Shown here piece by piece: positions 24,813-33,150 of a DNA stretch of 55,419 bases. Within the stretch, counting starts at the first letter, position 1. Each line of letters starts with the position of its first letter. This DNA is from JBJKSO01 sp046703825 (lineage in GTDB: Bacteria > Chloroflexota > Dormibacteria > Aeolococcales > Bog-877): positions 1-55,419 of the forward strand of contig JBJKSO010000061.1 of assembly GCA_046703825.1 (NCBI GenBank). Direction: 5' to 3'. The notes beneath the pieces are model-generated. The model searched no databases. It saw only the letters and a list, made by a program, of their open reading frames with translations, and was not told where the DNA came from. Both the position numbers and the translations under genes were made by a program.

Positions 24813-25388
24813 TCAGTAGCTATAGCCGCCGGAGCTGGGAGTTGGCGTGGAGCTGGCCGAGCTGGTCACAGGAGCGCCGGACGCATTCACGGCCCACCAG
24901 GTCCCGCCGAAGCTCTTGACGCCTTGCCCGTGAGCCTGGCCGGAGCCGGAATCGCCGGTGAAGGTGTAAAGGGGCCAGCCGCCGTAGGTGACCAGCTTCC
25001 CGCCGCTGGTACCGGCTTCGGTCCCGACCTTGGAAGCCTGGAGCCCGCCGGCCACGGTCGGCGCACCACTGCCCTGAGGTAGATCCAGCTCGTGCCAGTA
25101 GCTGGTGCAGCCGCTGGAAGAGGTGCAGGTGAGTGAGCCGCTGTGCTCCGAGCTGAGCGTGTAGAGGGTCCGGCCCTGAGCATTCACCAGAACCTTGCCC
25201 AGCGAACCAACCGTTGCCAGCTTCAAGGTGGTGGCGGAGGCCGCCGGCTTGGACTTGTGCGAAGCGTTGGCCGGACTACCCCCTGAGGCTCCGCAGCCAG
25301 CCACGATCACCGCCAGGGCAACCGCAGCCAAGGCAGCCCCCGCTCCACGTCGGACCGGCCTCGGCAGCGTGAGAGGTTCAGAGTGCAT
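24813..25388 (-). CDS. COG4315-type lipoprotein with secreted repeats
   Basis: The 191-residue lipoprotein has a signal peptide with lipobox IVAGC (Cys at about 32). Two copies of the secreted repeat (PF03640 type) follow: about residues 58-105 with GKVLVNAQGRTLYTLSSEHSG, and about 128-165 with GGWPLYTFTGDSGSGQAHGQG. Both have the Y-T-(F/L) signature after a strand. The function of this family is not known, though it often lies near ECF sigma genes. The ATG at 25388 has GAGGGAA upstream at good distance; the longer open frame has no homology. It precedes the sigma/anti-sigma pair in the same direction. The C terminus is a Ser/Thr/Pro-rich tail ending GGYSY. Confidence 0.85.
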   Translation of the reverse strand: MHSEPLTLPRPVRRGAGAALAAVALAVIVAGCGASGGSPANASHKSKPAASATTLKLATVGSLGKVLVNAQGRTLYTLSSEHSGSLTCTSSSGCTSYWHELDLPQGSGAPTVAGGLQASKVGTEAGTSGGKLVTYGGWPLYTFTGDSGSGQAHGQGVKSFGGTWWAVNASGAPVTSSASSTPTPSSGGYSY

Positions 25389-25494
25389 CGCGGTTCCCTC
25401 AGCAACACCTAGGACTGGACGGCCCCGGAGCCCGCCACCGACGGCTCGGGGACGCACGCGGATGCATTGGATACGCGGGATACCCGGGCGGCGT

Positions 25495-26292
25495 TCACCG
25501 GGCCGGCGGGGGCGCCCAGACGAAGGCCGTGACGGTGGTGACCGCAACGAAGCCGAGGCGCAGAAGCACGGGGCGACTGTCCGCCGATGCGTCCACCTCC
25601 AGGTATCTGAGTCCCCAGCGACGCGCCACCTGCGCCCTCAGCCCGACCAGGGCCCGGTAGATCCCCAAGCCGCGCCACGGCGGCAGGGTCGAGCCTCCCC
25701 AAAGGCAGCCAAACTCGGTTTCAGGGCGCCCGGCGAGCCAACCAGCCGCGACCACCTCCTGCCCGGCCTCGGCCACGGCCACGTAGTGGCGGTCCGGCGC
25801 CGCGGCCAGACGGGCTTGCAGGTCTTGCGCGATCCAGCTCCAGTCGTCGCTCCAGACTCGACTCTCGAGATCTGCCAGGCGGTCGAGGTCAGCGGGCTCG
25901 TGGACTGGCCGGATCGTCACTCCCGGGGGAGGCGCCACCGGCCAAGCGGCGACCACGTCCACCGGTGCGATCACGACCGTCTCGCTGGGCTCGGCCACGA
26001 ACCCGTTGGCCAGCAAAGTCGGCACCAGCTGTCCCAGACGGTCGTGCCCGCGAACCTTCCACTCGACTGGCTGCGCTCGTTCAGCAAAGTACTCGCGCTG
26101 GCGCCGGACCAGGCGTGCGGTATCCTCGCGGGCCCAGTCCACCCCGGCCGGACTCATGATGAAGGCCCGATGCTGACCGAGCAGCCGGATCAGCGGCCCG
26201 TCGGTCTCCAGCCGCGCACCCGGCTCGAAGTCGCTCACCTCCGCGGGGCGCAGCTGCTGGTCATAGGCGTCCAGAAGATCGGGGGCGGCCAC
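25495..26292 (-). CDS. GNAT-family N-acetyltransferase
   Basis: The 265-residue protein has an N-terminal region (1-125) unlike standard GNATs. A C-terminal GNAT domain (about 127-262) follows with VTIRPVHEPADLDRLADLE at its start. The acetyl-CoA loop is LPPWRGLGIYRALVGLRAQVARR, which replaces the usual Q/R-x-x-G-x-G/A with RGLGI. It then has YLEVDASADSRPVLLRLGFV near the end. It acetylates an unknown amine. The GTG start at 26292 lies close to a short divergent gap with another acetyltransferase. No operon partner overlaps it. Confidence 0.82.
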   Translation of the reverse strand: MAAPDLLDAYDQQLRPAEVSDFEPGARLETDGPLIRLLGQHRAFIMSPAGVDWAREDTARLVRRQREYFAERAQPVEWKVRGHDRLGQLVPTLLANGFVAEPSETVVIAPVDVVAAWPVAPPPGVTIRPVHEPADLDRLADLESRVWSDDWSWIAQDLQARLAAAPDRHYVAVAEAGQEVVAAGWLAGRPETEFGCLWGGSTLPPWRGLGIYRALVGLRAQVARRWGLRYLEVDASADSRPVLLRLGFVAVTTVTAFVWAPPPAR

Positions 26293-26688
26293 CGCGAGAG
26301 ATTAGCCGCTAACCTGCTTCGCCTCTCCGCGCCTGGAGATCGCCGCCGGTGGCTTGGAGTTCGCGCCGGGTCTCCACAAGCCGCTGCATCGGCAGCGTGT
26401 CCGCCCACCTGCCGAACCTGCGGTCCCGGGTGTGCACCGGCGGGTCAGGTCTCGTCAGCGCTCCGACCAACGAGGGGCGGGACCCACCGTCGAAGTGGGT
26501 GCTGTTGGTGGGCGAGACGGTGCGCGCTGATCTCCCTGCCGACCAAGACCCAGCCCAGGGCGGCCGCGCCACCCGGGCGCTGCGAGGTCGCTATACTCAG
26601 AACATCCGTTCGCTCGGAGCAGGGGACCTCCCACCCCCTTCCCGGGCGGGCGGCCCTCTGCAAGAGGTTGGGCAATACCATCCCCGGG
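26293..26688. promoter_or_regulatory. Divergent gap between two acetyltransferase genes
   Basis: This 396-bp stretch holds no open frame I can support on either strand. The one promoter-like element is TATACT at 26592-26597 on the plus strand, a near-perfect -10. No good -35 lies 16-18 bp upstream. It could drive the plus-strand acetyltransferase from about 85 bp upstream of its start. Confidence 0.25.
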
Positions 26689-27273
26689 ATGCAGCCGACG
26701 TACCCGATCCGCACCGGACGGCTGCTGCTGCGCCCGTTCATCGAAGGTGATCTGAGTGACCTTTACTCGTACCTGTCGGTTATAGGCGTCGTCCGCTACC
26801 TCTATTCAGAGCCGCTGACCGAGATCTCTCAGGCTCGCGCCAGCCTCGAGCGGAAGATGGCGGCCACCGCCATCCGCGCACCGGGGGACAACATCACGCT
26901 GGCGGTCGTTCTACCCGGCCCAAACCGAGTGATCGGCGAGGTCATGCTCTTCTACTCCAGTGAGAGCCACCGCCAGGGCGAGATCAGCTACGTGTTCAAC
27001 CCCGCCTTCCACGGTCACGGCTACGCCACCGAGGCGGCGGCGGCCATGCTGCAGCTCGGGTTCGAAGGCCTGCACCTGCACCGGATCGTGGCCCAGTGCG
27101 ACGCCCGGAACGCCGCCTCCGAACGCGTCATGCTGCGGTTGGGGATGGTGCGCGAGGCCCACTTCCGCGAGAACGAGTTCGTCAAGGGCGAGTGGACGGA
27201 CGAACTGGTCTACGCGCTGCTGGAGCGGAACTGGCGCCAGCGGCGGACTCAGCCAGCACCAGCCGGAGGCTAG
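26689..27273 (+). CDS. RimJ/RimL-type GNAT acetyltransferase
   Basis: The 194-residue protein has the TGRLLLRPF opening of the acetyltransferase 3 group, GEVMLFYSSESHRQGEISYV, and an acetyl-CoA loop NPAFHGHGYATEAAAAMLQL. This is followed by HRIVAQCDARNAASERVMLRLGM, the classic RimL ending. Such enzymes acetylate N-terminal amines of ribosomal proteins, antibiotics or small amines. The ATG at 26689 begins right where family similarity begins. Its stop overlaps the stop region of the convergent small membrane protein gene by 4 bp. Confidence 0.85.
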   Translation: MQPTYPIRTGRLLLRPFIEGDLSDLYSYLSVIGVVRYLYSEPLTEISQARASLERKMAATAIRAPGDNITLAVVLPGPNRVIGEVMLFYSSESHRQGEISYVFNPAFHGHGYATEAAAAMLQLGFEGLHLHRIVAQCDARNAASERVMLRLGMVREAHFRENEFVKGEWTDELVYALLERNWRQRRTQPAPAGG

Positions 27274-27479
27274 TCCGGCCGGTACTCGCGCCGACCGCTG
27301 GCCGGGTCGTACCAGACCCGCATCCGCTGGCCGGTGCCGGGGTCCACGAAGACCTCAGCAGTAGGCTGGGCCGAGCTGCCGACGGGGCGGCCGGGACCAC
27401 GGTAGCGGTCCCAGCCGAAGATGGCGATGACGATCCCGGCGATCACTACCACCGCCACGATCAGCACGATCACGCTCAC
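27270..27479 (-). CDS. Small single-helix membrane protein
   Basis: The 69-residue product has one N-terminal transmembrane helix (about residues 2-22, VIVLIVAVVVIAGIVIAIFG). A short Arg/Pro-rich soluble tail contains FVDPGTGQRMRVWYDPASG. I do not recognise a family. The GTG start at 27479 has GAGGA eight bases upstream. It lies 9 bp after the YbjQ gene on the same strand, so both are probably cotranscribed, and converges on an acetyltransferase gene. Confidence 0.6.
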   Translation of the reverse strand: MSVIVLIVAVVVIAGIVIAIFGWDRYRGPGRPVGSSAQPTAEVFVDPGTGQRMRVWYDPASGRREYRPD

Positions 27480-27488
27480 CGGCGGTCC

Positions 27489-27833
27489 TCAAGCGCTGGG
27501 AGCGTCTTGGGGTGAGAGCCACTCCACCACCTGGGCGGTCCCGTAGGCCACGATCTCGCTCATGGTGTTGCCCATCTCGGTGGAGTCGAAGCGCATCATG
27601 GTCACGGCATTGGCGCCCATGGCGGTGGCGTTCTGCACCATGCGGTCCAGCGCCTGCCTGCGGGCGTCTTCGTTGAGTTTGACGTAGGCGCCGATCTCCC
27701 CGCCGGCGAGGCTCTTGAGGCCGGCGGCGATGTTGCCCCCGATGCTGCGCGAGCGCACTGTGAGTCCGAATACCTGGCCCAAGGTCTTGACCACGCGGGT
27801 GCCGGGGATGTTCTCAGTCGTGGTAACGATCAT
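27489..27833 (-). CDS. YbjQ-family (DUF74) protein
   Basis: The 114-residue protein has the YbjQ/UPF0145 pattern. MIVTTTENIPGTRVVKTLG opens it, GLTVRSRSIGGNIAAGLKSLAGGEI follows in two segments, and A-x-GANAVTMMRFDS plus EIVAYGTAQVV closes it. The family forms pentameric rings and is often called a heavy-metal-binding domain, but no function is established. The ATG at 27833 matches the family N terminus exactly; an upstream in-frame start would only add residues without homology. The gene is followed by a small membrane protein and lies divergent to the molybdenum hydroxylase operon. Confidence 0.88.
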   Translation of the reverse strand: MIVTTTENIPGTRVVKTLGQVFGLTVRSRSIGGNIAAGLKSLAGGEIGAYVKLNEDARRQALDRMVQNATAMGANAVTMMRFDSTEMGNTMSEIVAYGTAQVVEWLSPQDAPSA

Positions 27834-27987
27834 GGGTGGACTATAGCCGCGGAGTTGGCGGTTGCGGACCACCCGGACCCACCCGGTGTTTACTTCGCTT
27901 GGGCGAGCACTTGGCCACCACCGCGCAACCCCGCCGATAGGGCCACAGCATCGCCCCCTTCAGCCAGTTGGGCGCCGCCGATGCCGA

Positions 27988-28935
27988 TTGTCGACCCCAA
28001 GCCCTGGCCCGTATGCTCAGGCGGCTCTGAAACTACCTCTCTTCGCGTACCGCGCGCCCGGATCGCTCGATGAGGCCCTGGACCTGCTGCAGTCGGAAGG
28101 CGAGGAGGCCAAGCCGCTAGCCGGGGGCCAGAGCCTGCTGCCGCTGCTCGCCTTCCGGCTGGCCCGGCCGGCGATGCTGATCGACCTGGCGGGCGTGCCC
28201 GGACTGCGCTCCCTGGACGCCCGCTCTGACGCCCTGGCGCTGGGCGCCATGGTGTCAGAGCGGGAAGCGGAGCGATCCGCTGCCGTGCGCGACCGCGCGC
28301 CGTTGCTGAAGGAGGCGCTTTTCTTCGTGGGGCACCCCGCCATCCGCAGCCGCGGAACGGTGGGCGGCAGCCTGGCTCACGCCGACCCAGCGGCGGAGCT
28401 GCCCGCGGTCGCGGTGGCGCTGGAGGCCCGGATGGTGCTGCAGAGCTCCACCCGCGGGCAGCGGGAACTCTCCGCCGGCGAGTTCTTCCGCGGGTACTTC
28501 ACCACGGCTCTGGAGAGCGACGAACTTTTGACCGCGGTGCGGATCCCAGCCGCCCGCGCCGGAACCGGGTTCGCGTTCGAGGAAGCCGCTCGCCAGCACG
28601 GCGACTTTGCGATGGTCGGGGTGGCGGCCATGGTGCGCCTGGCGTCGGAGCGCGTCGCCGATGCGCGGCTGGCCCTGACCGGCGTCGCCGAGATACCGCT
28701 CAGACTCCCCCAGATCGAGGCTCAGCTGGCCGGGGCCACCTGCGAGCCCGCCACCTTCGAGGAAGCCGCTTCGGCAGTGGCGCTGCAGCTCTCTCCCCCC
28801 TCCGACCTGCACGGATCCTCGGAGTACCGCCGCCACGTGGCGAAAGTGCTGGTCCGGCGCGCTCTGGAGCGCGCGGCCCGGCGGGCCGGCAGCCGGCCCG
28901 CCGACAGCGATCAAGTTGTCCGAGGCGCCGCATGA
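27988..28935 (+). CDS. FAD-binding subunit of a xanthine dehydrogenase-family enzyme (CoxM type)
   Basis: This is a 315-residue FAD subunit. Family similarity begins at LFAYRAPGSLDEALDLL. The flavin-binding motifs are KPLAGGQSLLPLLAFRL and AIRSRGTVGGSLAHADPAAELP, and the CO-dehydrogenase-flavoprotein C-terminal domain occupies about residues 200-295. It passes electrons from the Fe-S subunit to FAD and on to an acceptor. No good ATG/GTG exists near the homologous start. TTG 27988 is the nearest standard start; CTG at 28027 would give MKLPLFAYRAP, which fits the family best but is non-standard. It overlaps the next gene by ATGA. Confidence 0.85.
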   Translation: MSTPSPGPYAQAALKLPLFAYRAPGSLDEALDLLQSEGEEAKPLAGGQSLLPLLAFRLARPAMLIDLAGVPGLRSLDARSDALALGAMVSEREAERSAAVRDRAPLLKEALFFVGHPAIRSRGTVGGSLAHADPAAELPAVAVALEARMVLQSSTRGQRELSAGEFFRGYFTTALESDELLTAVRIPAARAGTGFAFEEAARQHGDFAMVGVAAMVRLASERVADARLALTGVAEIPLRLPQIEAQLAGATCEPATFEEAASAVALQLSPPSDLHGSSEYRRHVAKVLVRRALERAARRAGSRPADSDQVVRGAA

Positions 28936-29477
28936 GCGAGCCGTCGATGCCCGAGGAGCGCCATCAGGTCCAGCTCACGGTCAACGGCCAAGTCCGCCAG
29001 GGATCGGTCGAGGCGCGGCGGACCCTGGCCGACTTTTTGCGCCAGGACCTGGAGCTGACCGGGACCCACATCGGATGCGAGCACGGCGTCTGCGGGGCCT
29101 GCACGGTGTTGGTGGATGGCGATCCGGCACGTTCCTGCCTGATGCTGGCGGTGCAGGCGGCGGGCCGCGGCGTCGAGACGGTGGAGGGCCTCGCCAGCGG
29201 CGGCGAGATGAGCGGGCTGCAGCAGGCCATGTGGGACAACCATGCCTTCCAGTGCGGGTTCTGCACACCCGGCTTCCTGATGCAAGCCAAGGCGCTCTTG
29301 CTCGAGGGGAGACCGCTTCGAGAGGAGGAGTTGCGGCAGGCCCTCTCCGGAAACATTTGCCGCTGCACCGGCTACGAGAGCATCGTCAACGGAGTCCTGG
29401 CCGCCCTGGCGCAGCGCGAATCCGCGGGCGCCGAGGAGCGCGCCCAGAGGAGGCCTCCAGGTGGACCGGCAGCTTAG
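28932..29477 (+). CDS. 2Fe-2S subunit of a xanthine dehydrogenase-family enzyme (CoxS type)
   Basis: The 181-residue small subunit has a plant-ferredoxin-type cluster in GCEHGVCGACTVLVDG with a later Cys in RSCLML. A second, helical cluster domain has CGFCTPGF and NICRCTGYESI. All eight cluster cysteines are present. It moves electrons from the molybdenum cofactor to the FAD subunit. The ATG overlaps the CoxM stop (ATGA), and the end overlaps the large-subunit start by 17 bp, so the three subunits are tightly coupled. Confidence 0.92.
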   Translation: MSEPSMPEERHQVQLTVNGQVRQGSVEARRTLADFLRQDLELTGTHIGCEHGVCGACTVLVDGDPARSCLMLAVQAAGRGVETVEGLASGGEMSGLQQAMWDNHAFQCGFCTPGFLMQAKALLLEGRPLREEELRQALSGNICRCTGYESIVNGVLAALAQRESAGAEERAQRRPPGGPAA

Positions 29478-31824
29478 GGTCCGCAGCAGCGGCGCCGAGC
29501 GCTTCACCGGCGCTTCGGTCCGGCGCACCGAGGACCGGCGCATCCTCACCGGTCGCGGTCGCTACATCGAAGACGTGCGCCTGCCGGGGATGCTCGAGGT
29601 CGCCTTCTTGCGCAGCCCGATGGCGCACGCCCGCATCGTCAGCGTGGACCTCTCCGCCGCGGCGCAGGCTCCTGGCGTGGTCGCCGTTTTCGACGGCTCG
29701 GCGATGGACCGGATCGCCAGCGCCGCCGGTCTTTTGGAAGAGGTGGGCGTGCCGCGAGAGGGTGAGCCCACCTTCACCCTTCTGGCGAGCGACAAGGTGC
29801 GCTTCGTCGGGGACCCGGTGGCGCTGGTGGTGGCGGAGAACCGCTACCTGGCCGAGGATGCCTGCGAGCTGATCGCGGTCGAGTACGAGGAGCTGCCGGC
29901 GATCATGGATGTCGACCAGGCCCGAGACCCCAGCAATCCGGCCATCTTCGAGGATCTGGGCAGCAACCTCTGGCCCACCCCTGAACCGGCAAGCTCGGGC
30001 GACGTCGACGGCTGCTTCGCGCGCGCAGACCGAGTGGTGCGTGCCAGTCTCAGGCAGCACCGGCATCAGAACGTGCCGCTCGAAGGCCGCGGGATCGTTG
30101 CCAGCTTCGATCCGGTGTCCGAGGAGCTCACCGTGCACTCGGCGACCCAGGGCGTTCACCCGGTGCGCAAGACCATGGCCAAGCAGCTGGGGCTGCCACT
30201 GGAGAGTGTGCACGTCCACGCCGAGGACATCGGCGGCTCGTTCGGCCTAAAGCAGGGGATCAGCCGGGAGGAGGTGGCCTGCGCCGGGGCTAGCCGGGCG
30301 CTGGGGCGGCCGGTCCGGTGGATCGAGGATCGCAACGAGAACCTCGCCAGCTCCGGCCAGGCCCGCGAGGAGAGCTTCGAGGTGGAGGCGGCGGTGACCG
30401 ACGACGGCCTGGTTTTGGCGCTCAAGGTGGAGATGGCCGTAGACACCGGCGCCTATCCCGGAATTGCCCCCGGACTGGTGGGGCTGATCCGGAGGATGAT
30501 CCCCGGCCCCTACCGGATAGAGGCGCTCTCCTTCAAGACCACCCTCGCCATCACCAACAAGGCGAGCTACGTCGCCTACCGCGGTCCCTGGGCCTGTGAG
30601 ACCTGGGCCCGCGAACGCCTCTTCGACCTGGTGGCGGATGAGCTGGGCATCGAGCCGCTTCAGCTGCGGCTGCGCAATGTCGCGACCAGGGGCGAGCCCC
30701 CGCTGGCGATGATCACCGGGCCGGCGCTGGTCGGGATCACCACCCGCGAATCGCTGGAGCGGATGGCGGCCAAGGTCGACCTGCCGGCCTTCCGGCAGCG
30801 CCAGCAGGAGGCGCGCGAGCGGGGCCGCTACTTGGGGCTGGGATTCGCCACCTACCTAGAGCCGGCTCCGGGACCGCGGGAGCCCGGCGAGCCACCCAGC
30901 GAGGCGTCGCAGGAAGGCATGCGCATCCGGCTCGAGAACGACGGCACCGTCACCCTGTTCACCGCCCAGATGCCTCACGGACAAGGCCATCAGACGACCT
31001 TCGCCCAAGTGGCCGCGGATCAATTCGGAGTGGACTTCGACCAGGTCCGGGTGGTGGTCGGCGACTCCGACCGGGTGCCGGACGGGTACGGGACCGGGGG
31101 CAGCCTCGCCGCCACCATGGCCGGGGGCGCGTCGCTGCACGCGGCCCGCCGTCTGCGGGCCAAGGTCCTCGAGGTGGCGGCTCAGCTGTTGGACGCGCGG
31201 CCCGAGGCCCTCGACATCGAGGATGGTCTGGTGGTCGAGCGCGAGGCACCGGGTCGGCGGCTGCCGCTCCCGGAGCTGGCCCGCGCCGCCGCCGAGGGAC
31301 GCGTGCCCCCAGGCGTAGACGCAAAACTGGAACTTGAAGTGCACTTCGACGGCGGCGAAAGCGGGTGGTCCGGCGGCACCCACTGCGCTGAGGTCGAGGT
31401 CGACCCTGACACCGGGCTGGTGCGCATCCTGCGCTACCTGGTGGTCGAGGACTGCGGCAAGGTGATCAACCCGGCCGTGGTCCAGGGCCAGGTGCGGGGC
31501 GGGGTCGCCCAGGGGATCGGCGCCGTGTTGCTGGAGCGCTCCGCCTACGACGAGAGCGGGCAGTTTCTGTCCGGGTCACTGATGGACTATCTCCTGCCCT
31601 CAGCCACCGACGTCCCCCGCATCGAGATCGAGCACTTGGAGACGGTGGCGCTCGACCCCGACGTCAACTTCCGGGGCATCGGCGAGGGGGGGATGATCGT
31701 CGCCCCCCCAACACTGGGAAACGCGATCAGCGACGCACTATCACCGTTCGGTGTGCGCATTACCGAACAGCACCTGCCCCCGGCGCGGTTGGTAGAGCTG
31801 GTCGGCAGGATTCCGGCCGCGTAG
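29461..31824 (+). CDS. Molybdopterin-binding large subunit of a xanthine dehydrogenase-family enzyme (CoxL-like)
   Basis: The 787-residue protein has the a/b-hammerhead domain (about 20-140) and the two molybdopterin-binding domains (to 787), with GGSFGLKQG, MPHGQGHQTTFAQVAAD and GEGGMIVAPPTLGNA as conserved blocks. The last contains the catalytic Glu of the family. The active-site loop at residues 372-377 reads AYRGPW. True CO dehydrogenase (form I) has AYXCSFR and form II has AYRGAGR, so neither fits. The substrate is therefore unknown and CO is unlikely. The GTG start at 29461 has GAGGAGG upstream. No maturation genes (such as coxD/E/F) accompany the operon in this window. Confidence 0.88.
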   Translation: MDRQLRVRSSGAERFTGASVRRTEDRRILTGRGRYIEDVRLPGMLEVAFLRSPMAHARIVSVDLSAAAQAPGVVAVFDGSAMDRIASAAGLLEEVGVPREGEPTFTLLASDKVRFVGDPVALVVAENRYLAEDACELIAVEYEELPAIMDVDQARDPSNPAIFEDLGSNLWPTPEPASSGDVDGCFARADRVVRASLRQHRHQNVPLEGRGIVASFDPVSEELTVHSATQGVHPVRKTMAKQLGLPLESVHVHAEDIGGSFGLKQGISREEVACAGASRALGRPVRWIEDRNENLASSGQAREESFEVEAAVTDDGLVLALKVEMAVDTGAYPGIAPGLVGLIRRMIPGPYRIEALSFKTTLAITNKASYVAYRGPWACETWARERLFDLVADELGIEPLQLRLRNVATRGEPPLAMITGPALVGITTRESLERMAAKVDLPAFRQRQQEARERGRYLGLGFATYLEPAPGPREPGEPPSEASQEGMRIRLENDGTVTLFTAQMPHGQGHQTTFAQVAADQFGVDFDQVRVVVGDSDRVPDGYGTGGSLAATMAGGASLHAARRLRAKVLEVAAQLLDARPEALDIEDGLVVEREAPGRRLPLPELARAAAEGRVPPGVDAKLELEVHFDGGESGWSGGTHCAEVEVDPDTGLVRILRYLVVEDCGKVINPAVVQGQVRGGVAQGIGAVLLERSAYDESGQFLSGSLMDYLLPSATDVPRIEIEHLETVALDPDVNFRGIGEGGMIVAPPTLGNAISDALSPFGVRITEQHLPPARLVELVGRIPAA

Positions 31825-31904
31825 GCAGACCCAGGCCCCTGCTGCCCCGGCCCCGCTCGATCGCACATCACTAGCGGCGCGCCGACTAAGAGGGTGAGTT
31901 TCAG

Positions 31905-32215
31905 GATGCGCGCTCCGTAGGCAACCAGAACCAGCGTTCCGCCTGGTTGATCCAAGGGGAATACCTGGGGCTGAACTGCGGCTGGACCCGACAACGGCGC
32001 AACAGCCAGCAATGGACCGGTGGAGGCTTGTGGGTTCCGTAGTGTCGAGCACCAGATGGACACATCGAGGTCGGTCGGAACCTCGGCGTCCATTTGCTCC
32101 GGAAAGTTGAGCAACTTAATGCTGTGAGGGCGCTGGCAAAGATCTCCGATCAACCTGCCACTGCCGATGTCCAGGGGGGCGCACCAGGCGGTGCCCCTTC
32201 TCGCTTGGCAACCAC
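31905..32215 (-). pseudogene. Decayed IS630-family transposase fragment
   Basis: The minus strand carries, across at least two frames, pieces in the order expected for the DDE catalytic half of an IS630 transposase. RRGTAWCAPLDIGSGRLIGD corresponds to the region around the first Asp. LLNFPEQMDAEVPTDLDV is next, then HLVLDTTEPTS for the LDNYGTHK area. PPVHCWLLRRCRVQPQFSPR and PWINQAERWFWLPTER follow, where WINQAERWF is the block with the last acidic residue. Frame changes mean it cannot be functional. The N-terminal DNA-binding half is missing, and the fragment stops about 20 bp from the 3' end of the tmRNA gene. The rest of 31825-31904 shows nothing. Confidence 0.6.
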
Positions 32216-32236
32216 CCTCCCCCGTGCAACAAACCC

Positions 32237-32626
<390 letters not shown>

Positions 32627-32647
32627 ACGAGGTTGGTTGCCCCACAA

Positions 32648-32653
32648 ATTGTA
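32648..32653 (-). promoter_or_regulatory. Predicted -10 element of the ssrA promoter
   Basis: TACAAT on the minus strand lies 21 bp before the mature tmRNA 5' end, which allows a short leader that RNase P removes. No clear -35 hexamer lies 16-18 bp upstream, so ssrA may also be read through from smpB. Confidence 0.35.
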
Positions 32654-32679
32654 CCCGCCGCCTAGCCAACCTACTCTCT

Positions 32680-33150
32680 TCAACCCCACTCCCGGCGCAC
32701 CGCACGCTCCATCTGCCGCCGCGCCTCCCGCTCCGCCACCGCCTGGCGCTTGTCGTACTGATGCTTGCCGCGAGCGACCGCGACCTCGACCTTGACCCGA
32801 TTGCGGGTGAGGTGGAGATCCAGCGGCACCAGCGTGATGCCCGGCTGCTTGGCCCAGCCCACCAAATGACTGATCTCCCGGCGGTGCAGCAGCAGCCGGC
32901 GGGGCCTGGCCGGCTCGTGGTTCTGACGGTTACCGAACGCGTATGGCTGGATGTGCATCCCGAGAATCCAGGCCTCGCCCCCCTCTATCCGCACATAGGC
33001 CTCGCTGATCTGTGCTCCGCCCCGCCTAACGGAGCTCACCTCGGTACCGCTGAGCTCCAAGCCTGCTTCGTACTGCTCCAGGATGTGGTACTCAAAGCGG
33101 GCGCGGCGATTGACGGCCAGCCGCCGGGACCTGATGGTGGTGGCGCTCAA
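32680..33150 (-). CDS. smpB: SsrA-binding protein SmpB
   Basis: The 156-residue protein has the OB-fold motifs LELSGTEVSSVRRGGAQISE, GMHIQPYAFGNRQNHEPARP and RRLLLHRREI. It has the expected basic C-terminal tail (QYDKRQAVAEREARRQMERA) that mimics the codon in the ribosome decoding centre. The TTG start at 33150 overlaps the fmt stop (TTGA), giving the normal family length; the longer frame upstream is antisense-like to fmt. It binds the tRNA-like part of tmRNA, whose gene begins 54 bp downstream. Confidence 0.95.
   Translation of the reverse strand: MSATTIRSRRLAVNRRARFEYHILEQYEAGLELSGTEVSSVRRGGAQISEAYVRIEGGEAWILGMHIQPYAFGNRQNHEPARPRRLLLHRREISHLVGWAKQPGITLVPLDLHLTRNRVKVEVAVARGKHQYDKRQAVAEREARRQMERAVRREWG

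Noticed and set aside
25195..26688. Long upstream extension of the RimJ/RimL-type acetyltransferase
   Set aside because: The open frame crosses antisense parts of the lipoprotein and GNAT genes. Family similarity starts at ATG 26689.
29461..31824. Calling the operon aerobic CO dehydrogenase (coxMSL)
   Set aside because: The active-site loop is AYRGPW, not AYXCSFR or AYRGAGR, so only the wider family is justified.
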